Below, one piece after another: positions 16,764 through 25,922 of a stretch of DNA of 64,000 nucleotides. The DNA is from Bacteroidia bacterium (GTDB lineage Bacteria > Bacteroidota > Bacteroidia > Flavobacteriales_D > Sanyastnellaceae). The notes beneath the pieces were generated by a model that had not been told where the DNA came from, searched no databases, and worked only from the letters and a program-made list of their open reading frames with translations. Each line of letters opens with the position of its first letter. Position 1 is the stretch's first letter. The stretch covers positions 33,298 to 97,297 of the forward strand of contig JAUICJ010000009.1 of the NCBI GenBank assembly GCA_030427925.1, written 5' to 3'. A program made the position numbers and the translations under genes.

Positions 16764-17324
16764 TTGAAGCGCGAATCAGAACGGCCGGAGTGGTTGGAGC
16801 GATGCCTTGCAAGGGATCGCCGGGCGCAGCATGCCTTCTATGAGGAGCATTTCGCCTACCTGATGCGCATTGCATTCAACTTCACGAAGCAGCGGGAAAC
16901 GGCCTTGGAATGGGTCAACCTGGGATTTGCCAAGATCTTCCTGAATTTGGCCAAATACGATTCCAGCATGCCCCTCGGCACGTGGATGGGCAAGGTGCTG
17001 AGCAACGTAATTTTGGACGAATTGCGCAAAGAACGCCGCCACGCGGATCGGCACATTGAAGCGGATGTGCAAAGCCTGCGGCACGTGGAGGGCTCCACGG
17101 AAGTGCCAGGCGCGGCGGCGGAGTTGATGCACATCATGGAACGCGGGCTGGAAGACTTGCCCCCGACGACGCGTCAAGTCTTTAAATTGTACGCCATTGA
17201 GGGATACCCCCACCAAGAAATTGCAGAGCGCTTGCGTATACCGGTCGGAACTTCTCATTGGCATTTCAGCAAAGCCCGCAAGCACTTGCAGCACGTCATC
17301 AACCGAACATGGAATCTGGCATGA
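16764..17324 (+). CDS. ECF-type RNA polymerase sigma factor
   Basis: 186 residues with sigma-70 region 2 (about 20-90, with FAYLMRIAFNF and the -10-binding stretch around LGTWMGKVLSNVILDELRK) and region 4 (about 125-180, LPPTTRQVFKLYAIEGY and HQEIAERLRIPVGT). The start is TTG at 16764, since no ATG precedes region 2 and the frame closes just upstream. It is coupled by ATGA to a membrane protein that is probably its anti-sigma factor or sensor, and then to a lipoprotein, suggesting an envelope-signal regulon. Confidence 0.9.
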   Translation: MKRESERPEWLERCLARDRRAQHAFYEEHFAYLMRIAFNFTKQRETALEWVNLGFAKIFLNLAKYDSSMPLGTWMGKVLSNVILDELRKERRHADRHIEADVQSLRHVEGSTEVPGAAAELMHIMERGLEDLPPTTRQVFKLYAIEGYPHQEIAERLRIPVGTSHWHFSKARKHLQHVINRTWNLA

Positions 17325-18412
17325 ACACGTCGAACCCATTGGATCCCCGCCCGAGCGATTGGGAGGCGGCCTTGAAGGTCATCGAGGCGGCGGAGTTGCG
17401 CCATGATCGCGCGGTTCTGCGGCGTCGCTGGGCGGGTTGGGGCGCGTTGGTGTTGGTGCTCTTTTGGGGCGGGTTCGCCTGGCTTTCCCGTGTGGATTCT
17501 GGTGCATCTGTTGTACCGGCCCATTCAACGCAATTGGAGGGCAATTCAGGAATCGAAACGGAAGGCGCACCCGAGCAATCGACTGCGTTCTCTGTTTCCG
17601 TGGAGCCGACCACTGAGCAGCAAGCCCAGGTCGATGGTTCAGACATCGAGGGGGCGCCCGCGGTTGCGCCTCGTTCCAGCGGCTTCGTTATGCAGGCAAC
17701 GGACGAATTGCTGCCTGCATCGCTGGACGAACCCCCGTTCGTGGCACTACTCGAACATGAGGAAGTGGAGCAATTGGATGCGCGACCGTTGCGGTTGTTG
17801 GGGCAGCGTGGAGGCGCAGACCTCGTTCCTGCGCTGCGAGAAGTTTCGGAGCGACCTGTTGAGCGGAGGTGGAATCCGTTCTTGGGGCGGGAGGTGGACG
17901 CTTGGCTTGCGGGGGTAAGCGTTGCTTGGTCTTCGGATTGGCGCGTGCCGGTTCTTCGGGTGGGGGCGGTTCGGGATCAGCGCGATCGCCACTGGTTTGC
18001 GCGACCGGAGCAAGGCGTGTTTGGCCAATACACAGCCCGCAGCATCAGCAGCAATGAGGCGTTTTGGGCCTTGATCGGTGCGGATTGGACCCGCCACATC
18101 ACGGGCCGTTGGAGCAGCGTCGCTTCCGTCGAATGCCAACTGCTCCTCGCCCGCCACATGACGCCCGCAGCGCAACTGCTCGGGGAACCGCTGGTGCCAA
18201 CGAGCGCGCCGGTTTGGGGGACGCTTGAGGAGGAGCGCCGGATGCGCGTTTGCCTTGCACTCGGAGCGGATTGGGCGGCGACGGAGCACCATGCTTTGCG
18301 CCTGGCCGTGAGTGGATATTTCGGGGCCGATCGCCCCTTCGACTACTTGGTTCAAACCTCAGGAGCTCCGCGGACGTTCGGTGAGCTTCGCGCAACGTGG
18401 ATATGGAAATGA
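17321..18412 (+). CDS. Single-pass membrane protein, likely anti-sigma partner
   Basis: 363 residues. A cytoplasmic N-terminus of about 40 residues is followed by one membrane helix (about 41-57, WGALVLVLFWGGFAWL), a low-complexity periplasmic linker, and a C-terminal half of alternating strands (from about 190, ending ELRATWIWK). Position after an ECF sigma gene with an ATGA overlap, and this topology, fit an anti-sigma factor, though the short cytoplasmic part shows no ASD or ZAS motif. An ATG four codons earlier (17309) is also possible. The C-terminal half resembles outer-membrane strands, which is odd for an inner-membrane protein. Confidence 0.65.
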   Translation: MNTSNPLDPRPSDWEAALKVIEAAELRHDRAVLRRRWAGWGALVLVLFWGGFAWLSRVDSGASVVPAHSTQLEGNSGIETEGAPEQSTAFSVSVEPTTEQQAQVDGSDIEGAPAVAPRSSGFVMQATDELLPASLDEPPFVALLEHEEVEQLDARPLRLLGQRGGADLVPALREVSERPVERRWNPFLGREVDAWLAGVSVAWSSDWRVPVLRVGAVRDQRDRHWFARPEQGVFGQYTARSISSNEAFWALIGADWTRHITGRWSSVASVECQLLLARHMTPAAQLLGEPLVPTSAPVWGTLEEERRMRVCLALGADWAATEHHALRLAVSGYFGADRPFDYLVQTSGAPRTFGELRATWIWK

Positions 18413-19452
18413 GCACGTGGAAATGGATGGGGGTGCTGGCTGCCCTTGGAACCGTCATCGGTTGTGAACGCTTGAGCCTTGAGCCCAGCGATGAACCCTC
18501 GCCTTTGATGTTTACCGCAAGCGTTGCGGGCATGGAGATGGATTGGAATGCGGCCGAGCAGCCGATGTCCATGGGGCTGGATTCGACCGGAAGTTGGTGC
18601 ACCGTGAGCTTGCCGCCCAACGATGGGGGCTTCGTGGAATTGGCGTTCCATTGGCATCCTGACGCTTGGCAAAGCACGGAGGAGTCGCTGGAATTGGCGC
18701 TGCAGCCGGGCAGTTGGTCGTTGGGCCCAGGAGAACGCCCGTTGGCCGTTGTGGAATTGGAAGGATTGGCCTCGGCGAGCGTCACGTGGAACGGCTTCGC
18801 CGTATCCGCCGAAGCGGAAGACCTGCCCGTGGACCTGTCCATCGCGAACACGTTGGAGGTGATTCACGGTGAAGCAGAATGCTCCGCCAGCACGTCGATC
18901 ACGTGGTATCCGAGTTCCGCCTGCCAAACCGAGTGGTTGGAAGAGCCGTTTTCCATTGAGCACGAACCCGGGGCCGTTGTTCTCGAAGCTCCTGCACCGG
19001 GATTGTGGTGGTGGCAAATCCCCGGGCAAGTGCCCATCATCAACACGGGGGAACTGATTTTGGCGGAGCAAGCCCAAGGGTATGAGGTGAGCCTGTGGCC
19101 AGCGGATCCAATGGGCCCGTTGGGCGATTTCATGATCACGAGGCAGTTTCCGGGAAATTCGGAGGAGGATTGTTCGTTCGAGTTTGAATGCGATTGGGAG
19201 GTCGAGGACGGAGCGTACCTCGAGGTGGCGTTGATTTCCTCAAGCGGCACGGTGCATTCTTCGCGTTTCGCCTGCAGCTCCGGTCCTGGAACTTTCCAAG
19301 CGTTGGAGGTGACGCCGTTCGAAGCCGATGGGGAGGGGCGTCCCACCCGGTTGGTTCAATTCAGTTGCGAACTCTTGCTGGAATCGGGCGGCGACGCGGT
19401 CCAGTTGAACATCGAAGAAGGGAGCATCGCCTTTCCCGTGGCCACGGAGTAG
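18409..19452 (+). CDS. Predicted lipoprotein of the sigma-factor operon
   Basis: 347 residues with a lipobox (GTVIGC, about residue 19). The mature part has many Trp, acidic residues and paired cysteines, with no recognised domain. The start at 18409 overlaps the previous stop (ATGA); two earlier in-frame starts (GTG 18397, ATG 18403) exist. Linked by overlap to the sigma factor and its partner, it may be part of the sensed envelope complex; this is inference from position only. Confidence 0.7.
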   Translation: MSTWKWMGVLAALGTVIGCERLSLEPSDEPSPLMFTASVAGMEMDWNAAEQPMSMGLDSTGSWCTVSLPPNDGGFVELAFHWHPDAWQSTEESLELALQPGSWSLGPGERPLAVVELEGLASASVTWNGFAVSAEAEDLPVDLSIANTLEVIHGEAECSASTSITWYPSSACQTEWLEEPFSIEHEPGAVVLEAPAPGLWWWQIPGQVPIINTGELILAEQAQGYEVSLWPADPMGPLGDFMITRQFPGNSEEDCSFEFECDWEVEDGAYLEVALISSSGTVHSSRFACSSGPGTFQALEVTPFEADGEGRPTRLVQFSCELLLESGGDAVQLNIEEGSIAFPVATE

Positions 19453-19550
19453 GGCGTGGCTGGTGGGGCGCGGGTTCAGGTGGGCAAAAGTGGCGGGGAA
19501 GGGCTGCATCGTTTGTGGCTTTGAATTAACTTCCCGTCCAAACCGTTGCC

Positions 19551-22544
19551 ATGCGTTACCTCGTCCTATCCTTTTGCCTCGCGATCACCGCGATTTCCCA
19601 GTCCCAATACGACCCGTACGAACTGCGTTTTCGCGGCATTCCGATGACCGTGCCGGAGGAGACCGAGCAGGCGCGGTTGCGGGCGGCATCGGGTTGGTCC
19701 GACTTTGTGGAGGCCCACCCGCGCTGGCAGGCCATCATGGATGGGCATACCGGCCTCCCGCATCGGGCGTACGGTCCTGCTTGGGCGGTTGAGGGGGCGA
19801 CGTGGGCGGAGAAGTTGGCGGCGTTTGAGGGCGCGGTGGCGGGATTTGGCCTGCCGGGGAACTTGGAATGGACCTGGCGCGAGACGGCTGCGAAGCACGA
19901 TTGGGCGTTCGCGACCCAGCACGTGGAGGGCATCGCCGTTTATGGAGGCAAGTTGATGACCAAATGGCACGACGGGGCGCTGGTGTCCTGGGGGGCCGAC
20001 TGGTACCACGACGCGGCCGTGCCCGAGGGCGAACTGTTGAGTTCGGACGCGCTGCTTTCAGCGGCGATGGCCGAGGTGGATCTCGATGAGTGGGGCGCTC
20101 CCGAGTCGCAAGAGCTGGTGCTGGTGCCGCAAGCCCGTGCAGACGGTTCGTTGGATTACCGATTGGTGCAACCGTTTGTGATCAACGGCCGGTTGGGGAC
20201 CTTGCCCAAACGCTATTTGACCTGGGTCGACGCCCTGACCGGTGAGGTGTTGATGCGCGCGAACCAGGTGCGCCACATCGCGGGGCGTTTGGCCATGCCG
20301 GCGACGGGGCATCGCCCCGAGCGGTTGGTGCGTCGGATGGGCATTGATGTGCCCCCAGCGGTGAGCGTTTCTGGCGTGCTGAATGCGGACGTTCACCCGA
20401 TGTATCCGTTCCAATCCGTGGAAAATTTGGCCTTGCCGCACCTCGCATTGAACCTGCCCGGTGACGCCCTCTACACGGATGAAACCGGTGGATTCATCTC
20501 CACCGCTTCCGGGCCATTGACCGTTCAGTCGAGCCTCGAAGGGCGGTGGTCCACGGTGTTCACCAATGGCGTGACGCCCTCGGTGCCGTTGACGCTCGTG
20601 GACGGCTACAACACCGTCAATTTGACGGGATTAGGAAACGTCAAAGAGCGCTCGGCCTACCGTTCCGTCGGCTTGATCCACGATCACATGAAGCAGGTGC
20701 TGCCTGACTTCGAAGCGCTGGATTTTTCGCTTCCCACGAACATTGACGTGGCCGGCGAGTGCAATGCGTTTTACGATGGCCAAAGCATCAACTTCTTCGA
20801 TGTCGGGGGCGGATGCAACGCGACTTCCCTCATTGCGGATGTGGTTTGGCACGAATACGGTCACGGCATCAACGACTTTTTCTACCAGACTTACGGAAGC
20901 TTTTTCATGAACGGTGCGATGGGAGAGGGGTACGCGGACCTTTGGGCGATGAGCTTGGGCGATTTGGCGGAAATCGGCAAGGGCTTCAACGTGGGCAGCG
21001 AGGAGGGCATTCGGCGCTACGACCAGGATCCGAAGGTGTATCCTCAGGACTTGGTCGGTCAGGTGCATGCGGATGGCGAAATCATCTGCGGGGCGTGGTA
21101 CGACACGCACTTGTTGATGGGGGGAGATTGGACGGCGACGATGGCGTTGTTCGCGGATGCCTATCCGGGATTGCAGGCCGAGGCCTTGGATGGCGATGAA
21201 GGCCAAGCCTATGCCGACGTGCTCATCGACGTGCTCCAAGCGGACGATGACGATGCGGATTTGTCGAACGGCACGCCGAATGCCGCGGCCATCATCGAAG
21301 GGTTTGACCTCCACGGCATCACGATCTTTGGCTACGCGGAGATGGACCACGATCCGGTGGAGTTCGCCGATGCGGATGCGGGGATTGAAATTGAGGGGGA
21401 CGCGGAAATCGTGTTCCCGTACAGCCTGTACTTCGACGGGATGAAGCTCCGCTACCGCACCACGCCCGATGGCGCCTGGTCCGAGCTCGACATGGTCGAA
21501 GGTGCGAACGGCTTCACGGCGGAGCTGCCCGCGCAGCCGGCGGGCACGGTGGTGTCTTATTACCTGTACATCGCCGACGACTTCGGTGGGTTGTCGGCCA
21601 TCGACCCGGTGGGTGCGGCGGCGGAGGAGTACCCGAATTTGCCGCATTTCACGCTGGTGGGTGTGGAGCCGCTGTTGATCAACGATTCGGATGAGTATTC
21701 GGACTTCGGGTTTTGGCAAACCGGCGTTCCTGGATACGACAACGCAACCACGGGACAGTGGGAAGAGGCGATTCCCGTCGGCTCCTTCGGCGAACCGGGT
21801 GACCCCTCGACCATAGCGGCCCCCAACATGGACCATTCGTTCGGACTCGCGGGCTTTGCGTTCGTGACGGGGGTGAACCCGGTGGGCGGCAGCGTCGGCG
21901 CGAACGACGTGGATGCGGGCCACACCACGTTGCAATCTCCGGTCATCGACTTGACGCCGTATGAGGAGCCCGTGATTGCATATTGGCGTTGGTACTGCAA
22001 TGCGCCGTACTCGGGGGCGAATCCGCGGAGTGATTGGTGGCAAGTGCAGTTGTCGAACGATGGGGGGGCGTCGTGGACGTACCTGGAGAACACGTTGCAG
22101 CAGGATTTGTCCTGGCGCAGGAATGCCTTCCGGGTGGCGGATTGGATCGAGCCTTCGGATGAGTTCGTGATGCGGTTCATCGCTTCGGACAGCACGACGG
22201 TGGGGGAATACCTCGACGGGGGGTCGCTGGTGGAGGCGGCGTTGGATGACATCGTGTTGTACGATTTGGCCAGCGGGGCAAACGTGGAGGGACAGCAGGA
22301 GTCGGCGCCGATTGCGGTTTTCCCTAACCCCGCCCGCGACCAGTTCACGTCCAGCGGCTGGTGGGCGACCCATTCGGTTCGGCTCATCAACGGCTTGGGC
22401 CAAACCGTCAGCACCTGGCAAGCGGACGGCCTCGGTCAGGTCCGCGTGCCTGCTGCGAACCTGCCAACGGGCGTCTACTGGCTGGTCGGCTACGACCGAA
22501 ATGGCGTGCGCCGCTCAGCGTCCGTGCAGGTCGCGCGACCTTAA
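19551..22544 (+). CDS. Secreted zinc metalloprotease, M36 (fungalysin)-like, with T9SS domain
   Basis: 997 residues: signal peptide, an N-terminal propeptide-like region (to about residue 240), then a gluzincin catalytic domain with VVWHEYGHGINDF at about residue 430 (HExxH) and GEGYADLWAM about 30 residues later (third zinc ligand Glu). This pair and DDADLSNGTPNAAAI fit the M36 family. A beta-sandwich and a jelly-roll-like region follow, then a T9SS type A sorting domain (IAVFPNPARDQF to the end). It is likely an extracellular protease for polymer or host-protein degradation. The stop overlaps that of batE on the other strand. Confidence 0.88.
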   Translation: MRYLVLSFCLAITAISQSQYDPYELRFRGIPMTVPEETEQARLRAASGWSDFVEAHPRWQAIMDGHTGLPHRAYGPAWAVEGATWAEKLAAFEGAVAGFGLPGNLEWTWRETAAKHDWAFATQHVEGIAVYGGKLMTKWHDGALVSWGADWYHDAAVPEGELLSSDALLSAAMAEVDLDEWGAPESQELVLVPQARADGSLDYRLVQPFVINGRLGTLPKRYLTWVDALTGEVLMRANQVRHIAGRLAMPATGHRPERLVRRMGIDVPPAVSVSGVLNADVHPMYPFQSVENLALPHLALNLPGDALYTDETGGFISTASGPLTVQSSLEGRWSTVFTNGVTPSVPLTLVDGYNTVNLTGLGNVKERSAYRSVGLIHDHMKQVLPDFEALDFSLPTNIDVAGECNAFYDGQSINFFDVGGGCNATSLIADVVWHEYGHGINDFFYQTYGSFFMNGAMGEGYADLWAMSLGDLAEIGKGFNVGSEEGIRRYDQDPKVYPQDLVGQVHADGEIICGAWYDTHLLMGGDWTATMALFADAYPGLQAEALDGDEGQAYADVLIDVLQADDDDADLSNGTPNAAAIIEGFDLHGITIFGYAEMDHDPVEFADADAGIEIEGDAEIVFPYSLYFDGMKLRYRTTPDGAWSELDMVEGANGFTAELPAQPAGTVVSYYLYIADDFGGLSAIDPVGAAAEEYPNLPHFTLVGVEPLLINDSDEYSDFGFWQTGVPGYDNATTGQWEEAIPVGSFGEPGDPSTIAAPNMDHSFGLAGFAFVTGVNPVGGSVGANDVDAGHTTLQSPVIDLTPYEEPVIAYWRWYCNAPYSGANPRSDWWQVQLSNDGGASWTYLENTLQQDLSWRRNAFRVADWIEPSDEFVMRFIASDSTTVGEYLDGGSLVEAALDDIVLYDLASGANVEGQQESAPIAVFPNPARDQFTSSGWWATHSVRLINGLGQTVSTWQADGLGQVRVPAANLPTGVYWLVGYDRNGVRRSASVQVARP

Positions 22545-23305
22545 ACTTCGGCGACCTGTCCGGCGGCCACCCAACCGACGCTTCCGTTGGCGAATTCGAG
22601 CTCAATCCACTCGGACGTCCGGGAGAGGATGCGCCCCTTCGTGCCTTCGTGTAGGATGAACAGCACCAAGCTGTTGGTCGTTTGGGGTGCGTTGCGGATT
22701 TCTGCAGTCGGGGTGAGGATGACCGCTTCATGGCTCATGTCATCGCGGTGGAGCGTTGCGGAAAAGAGGAACCCTGCGCCCACGCTCAGGGCGAGCAGGA
22801 CCGAAGCCATGGTGGTGGCGATGCGCCGCATGGCTTCTTCGCGGGCCAACAGCCTCCAGGAGAGCGCCCCGAATCCCCCGAGCCACAACACCAGCAACGT
22901 CACCGACCAAAACCCCAAACGCCCCTTTGCCACCACGCGTTCCCACAAGTCCCGCAATCCTTGCGTGGGCAGCGGTTCAATGCGGTCGGTCACTTTCGTG
23001 TTGGCGAGCTGCAGGTTGGCGCGCGCGTCGTCGTTGTTGGGGTCGAGTTGCAGGGCGCGCTCGTAGTGGAGGATGCTGCGTCCGATTTGGCCCAGTTTGA
23101 AGCTCGCATTGGCCAAATTGTACTCCGCCTCGAAGCTCCGGCATTCCGCCAACACCGCTTCGTACGCCTCCGCCGCTTCGGCAAACGAACCCGCCTCATA
23201 CGCGGCGTTGCCCGCCTCAAATTGCGCCTCGCAAACCTCCACATTGCCGGCTGCGGCTGCGTTCGCGAGGACGAGCATCAAGGCGATCATCCCGAGCTGT
23301 TTCAT
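22541..23305 (-). CDS. batE: BatE: TPR and SH3-type protein
   Basis: 254 residues: signal peptide (LGMIALMLVLANAAAAG), TPR units (about 25-110, with EAEYNLANASFKLG and HYERALQLDPNNDDA), two membrane helices (about 140-200), and a C-terminal bacterial SH3 domain (about 200-254, ILTPTAEIRNAP to SVGWVAAGQ). This is the layout of BatE, last gene of the Bacteroidota aerotolerance (Bat) operon. The start at 23305 overlaps the batD stop (ATGA). The operon's biochemical role is not settled. Confidence 0.88.
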   Translation of the reverse strand: MKQLGMIALMLVLANAAAAGNVEVCEAQFEAGNAAYEAGSFAEAAEAYEAVLAECRSFEAEYNLANASFKLGQIGRSILHYERALQLDPNNDDARANLQLANTKVTDRIEPLPTQGLRDLWERVVAKGRLGFWSVTLLVLWLGGFGALSWRLLAREEAMRRIATTMASVLLALSVGAGFLFSATLHRDDMSHEAVILTPTAEIRNAPQTTNSLVLFILHEGTKGRILSRTSEWIELEFANGSVGWVAAGQVAEV

Positions 23306-25032
23306 GATTTCCATTCCTTTTCGGTGCGTTCGACGAGGTTCACGGCTTGATCGTACAGGGTTTGCGGCGGTGCGGTGCTGCCGGGGGCATAGCGCGCGAG
23401 GTCCAGCGCTTCGAGCAAGGACTGCCATTCCGGCTGGGTGGACGGGGCGGCTTGAGCAAGGGCCGCCAGCGCGCCGGTGCGCGTGTACTGGCTTTGGCTC
23501 CAGCCGAGCTTGGCGATGAGGTACGCTTCGAGGCCGTGACCGAGGGCCACGTGGAAGGCGGCCGGGTTGTCGATGGATTTCTGGGCTTCGCGGAGTTCTT
23601 TGCGGATGCGGGATTTGGCCTGGCGCTTGCGCGTGCCTTTGATGTCGCGCGCTTCAGCGTCTTTGCGGCGTCGGCGGGCCCAAATCAACAGCCACTGCAA
23701 CGGTCCGATGGCCAGTCCCGAGGCCAAACCGGCCTTCATCCAGCCGCCCGCACTGAGCGGAACGAATCGGTCCGCTTCGAGCTGGATGTACCGAATGTCC
23801 TGGTTCAGGATTTGGATGTCGGACTTGGAATTGTACGACAACGTGGCCGAAGGCATTCCATTGCCGGCGGTGACCGTCAACACCTCGCCCCCGAGGACCC
23901 GTTCCACGTGTTCGCCCCGCGCCGCATCGTACCAACTCACGCGCAACTCCGGCACCGTGAAGGTCCCGGTGGTCCGAGGGATGATGACGTAATGGAACGT
24001 GCGGCTCCCCACTTCGCCCGCATCTTCAATGCTGATGCGGTCTTTCACCTCGGGATCGAACACCTCAAAATCGCGCGGCCATTCCCACTGGGGCTCGCGC
24101 AGGAACTTCAGGTTGCCGTTTCCCTTGAATGCGATGTCCACCGTGAAGGCTTGGTTCGCTTCGACTTCCAATTCGGAGGCGTTCAACTCCACGTCGAGGC
24201 GCTTGAACGCCCCGAGGTGTGCGGCTGGAACCGGGGCAGGAAGCGGGCTGACGCGGACGGTGACGGGATCAGCCGCCGCAGCCACGTTCCGACCGTTGAA
24301 GAACGAGGTGCGCACGTAGCCGGTGAGGTCGAATCCGTCGATGGTCAGTTCCCCGGTTTGTTGCGGAAACAACACGAATTTCCCCACGGTCGCCACCTGA
24401 ATGCGTCGGCCGTTCAGCAACCGCGGCTCGAAACTCGGGTTGGGCAAGTCCACGGATTCTTTCCAAAACCCGGTAAACTCCGGAATGGAATAATCGCGCA
24501 CATCCAAACCGGACATTTGGGAATAAATCTGCAACGTGGCCACAACGGGCTCGCCCACCACGACGTTGCGCTTGGAGAGGTCGATGACCATGGCCACTTC
24601 CCGATCGAGCACCGCCGAAGCCCCCCCGTTGGAAGCGCTGTTTCCCGGTTTTTTCACGCGAATGGTGAAGGCGTCTGTTTGGAAGGTTCCCTTGTTCGTT
24701 TGGATGGAGTAGGCGGGGACTTGCACGTCGTTTTCTGCCGTCACCACGTACGTGTAGGTGTACATGGACTGGCTGGACCGTCGACCGTTTACGAACGTGA
24801 CGTTGTTGCCCTTCGCCGGGCCGTAGGCGTATTTCAAGCCGGCGATTGCGGGCACCGAGACGTTGGCGTCGCAGTTGTTGAAGGTGAACGTCAGTTGGAC
24901 GGATTCCCCGCGCAAGACGGTGCTCCGGTCCACAGTCAATTCCGCCGACGCCTCCTGGGCCCAAGTGCCGAAGCTTCCGATCAGTGCGATCCAAAGCCAT
25001 CCGATTCGCATCCAATTCATTTCGTGGGTCAT
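23302..25032 (-). CDS. batD: BatD: oxygen-tolerance protein with large periplasmic domain
   Basis: 576 residues. After a signal peptide, Ig-like beta domains follow, with the family start LTVDRSTVLRGESVQLTFTF and KGNNVTFVNGRRSSQS. One membrane helix lies near residue 450 and a basic cytoplasmic tail has helical segments. It matches BatD/BAM_1-type proteins of the Bat operon. The ATG at 25032 sits directly on the batC stop (TGATG). Confidence 0.9.
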   Translation of the reverse strand: MTHEMNWMRIGWLWIALIGSFGTWAQEASAELTVDRSTVLRGESVQLTFTFNNCDANVSVPAIAGLKYAYGPAKGNNVTFVNGRRSSQSMYTYTYVVTAENDVQVPAYSIQTNKGTFQTDAFTIRVKKPGNSASNGGASAVLDREVAMVIDLSKRNVVVGEPVVATLQIYSQMSGLDVRDYSIPEFTGFWKESVDLPNPSFEPRLLNGRRIQVATVGKFVLFPQQTGELTIDGFDLTGYVRTSFFNGRNVAAAADPVTVRVSPLPAPVPAAHLGAFKRLDVELNASELEVEANQAFTVDIAFKGNGNLKFLREPQWEWPRDFEVFDPEVKDRISIEDAGEVGSRTFHYVIIPRTTGTFTVPELRVSWYDAARGEHVERVLGGEVLTVTAGNGMPSATLSYNSKSDIQILNQDIRYIQLEADRFVPLSAGGWMKAGLASGLAIGPLQWLLIWARRRRKDAEARDIKGTRKRQAKSRIRKELREAQKSIDNPAAFHVALGHGLEAYLIAKLGWSQSQYTRTGALAALAQAAPSTQPEWQSLLEALDLARYAPGSTAPPQTLYDQAVNLVERTEKEWKS

Positions 25033-25922
25033 CACCAGTCCTTTTCAATGGTTCGCCGTTCGCCTCCGTTTCGTTGCTGCTGCAATTTGGCTTGAATGGC
25101 CGCTTCGTTGCGTTCCAAACTCTCCAGGATCCGCTCCATGTCTTCGGGGGAAATTTGGCCTTCGACGGGTTGCTGCTGGGGCTGTTCTCCTTGCTGGCCC
25201 TCGCCGTCTTCCGCCTCGCTTTCCTGTTGCTCGCCCTCTTGTTGGTCTTGCTCGCCGTCGCCTTGCTGCTCGTCCTGTTGTTGCTCGCCGTCTTCGCTTT
25301 GTTGCTCGTCCTCGTTTTGCTCGCCGTCCTGGTCTTGCTGCTGGTCCTGATTTTGGTCGCCGTTCTGGTCCTGCTGCTGGTCCTGATTTTGGTCGCCGTT
25401 CTGGTCTTGCTGCTGGTCCTGATTTTGGTCGCCGTCTTGGTCTTGCTGCTGGTCCTGATTTTGGTCTTGCTGCTGCTGCGCAAGCCGCATGGCGTAGGCC
25501 AAATTGTACCGCGCCTCCTCATTTTCGGGATTCTCCCGCAGCGCCTGCTTGTACGCTTGAATGGCAGGACTGAGCTCGCTCTGCTGCAAACTCAGGTTCC
25601 CCAAATTGTGCCACGCGGACGACTTCAAAGCGCGGTCTTCGGTGGACCCGATGGCCTTTCGGAAGGCCGATTGGGCGCGGGCGGTGTCGCCCGATTGGAC
25701 GAAAGCGCGTCCGAGGTTGTACTCCGCGACGGCCGCCAGTTCCGAATGGGTGGTGCCGAGGGCGAACAGGCTGTCCGCGGCGCCCGTGTTCGCCCGGTAG
25801 GCGTCGATGCCGTCTATGATCGCAGCCTTCGCGTCGAGGTCGGATTGCGCGGAGGCTGCAACGCACGCGGAGCCCAGCAGCAGCACCGCGACGAGTCGGG
25901 GGAGGAGTGGTGGGGTGTTCAT
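25032..25922 (-). CDS. batC: BatC: TPR protein with Gln/Asp/Asn repeat tail
   Basis: 296 residues: signal peptide (to about residue 28), TPR units (about 30-145, with AVAEYNLGRAF, SAWHNLGNLSLQQ and EEARYNLAYA), then a hydrophilic tail of about 115 residues built from Q, D, N, G and E. The tail contains four copies of a 12-residue unit. A short charged end (SPEDMERILESLERNEAAI) closes the chain. It fits BatC, proposed to scaffold the VWA proteins BatA and BatB. Overlaps batB by ATGA. Confidence 0.88.
   Translation of the reverse strand: MNTPPLLPRLVAVLLLGSACVAASAQSDLDAKAAIIDGIDAYRANTGAADSLFALGTTHSELAAVAEYNLGRAFVQSGDTARAQSAFRKAIGSTEDRALKSSAWHNLGNLSLQQSELSPAIQAYKQALRENPENEEARYNLAYAMRLAQQQQDQNQDQQQDQDGDQNQDQQQDQNGDQNQDQQQDQNGDQNQDQQQDQDGEQNEDEQQSEDGEQQQDEQQGDGEQDQQEGEQQESEAEDGEGQQGEQPQQQPVEGQISPEDMERILESLERNEAAIQAKLQQQRNGGERRTIEKDW
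25332..25474 (-). repeat. Four tandem 36-base repeats in batC
   Basis: Units begin at 25332, 25368, 25404 and 25440 with an exact 36-base period. In frame they encode a Gln/Asp/Asn/Gly 12-mer. The multiple of three lets copy number vary without frame loss. Confidence 0.9.

Noticed and set aside
20631..22421. 596-residue minus-strand open frame opposite the metalloprotease
   Set aside because: Arg/His-rich shadow; the plus strand holds HEYGH and a sorting domain.
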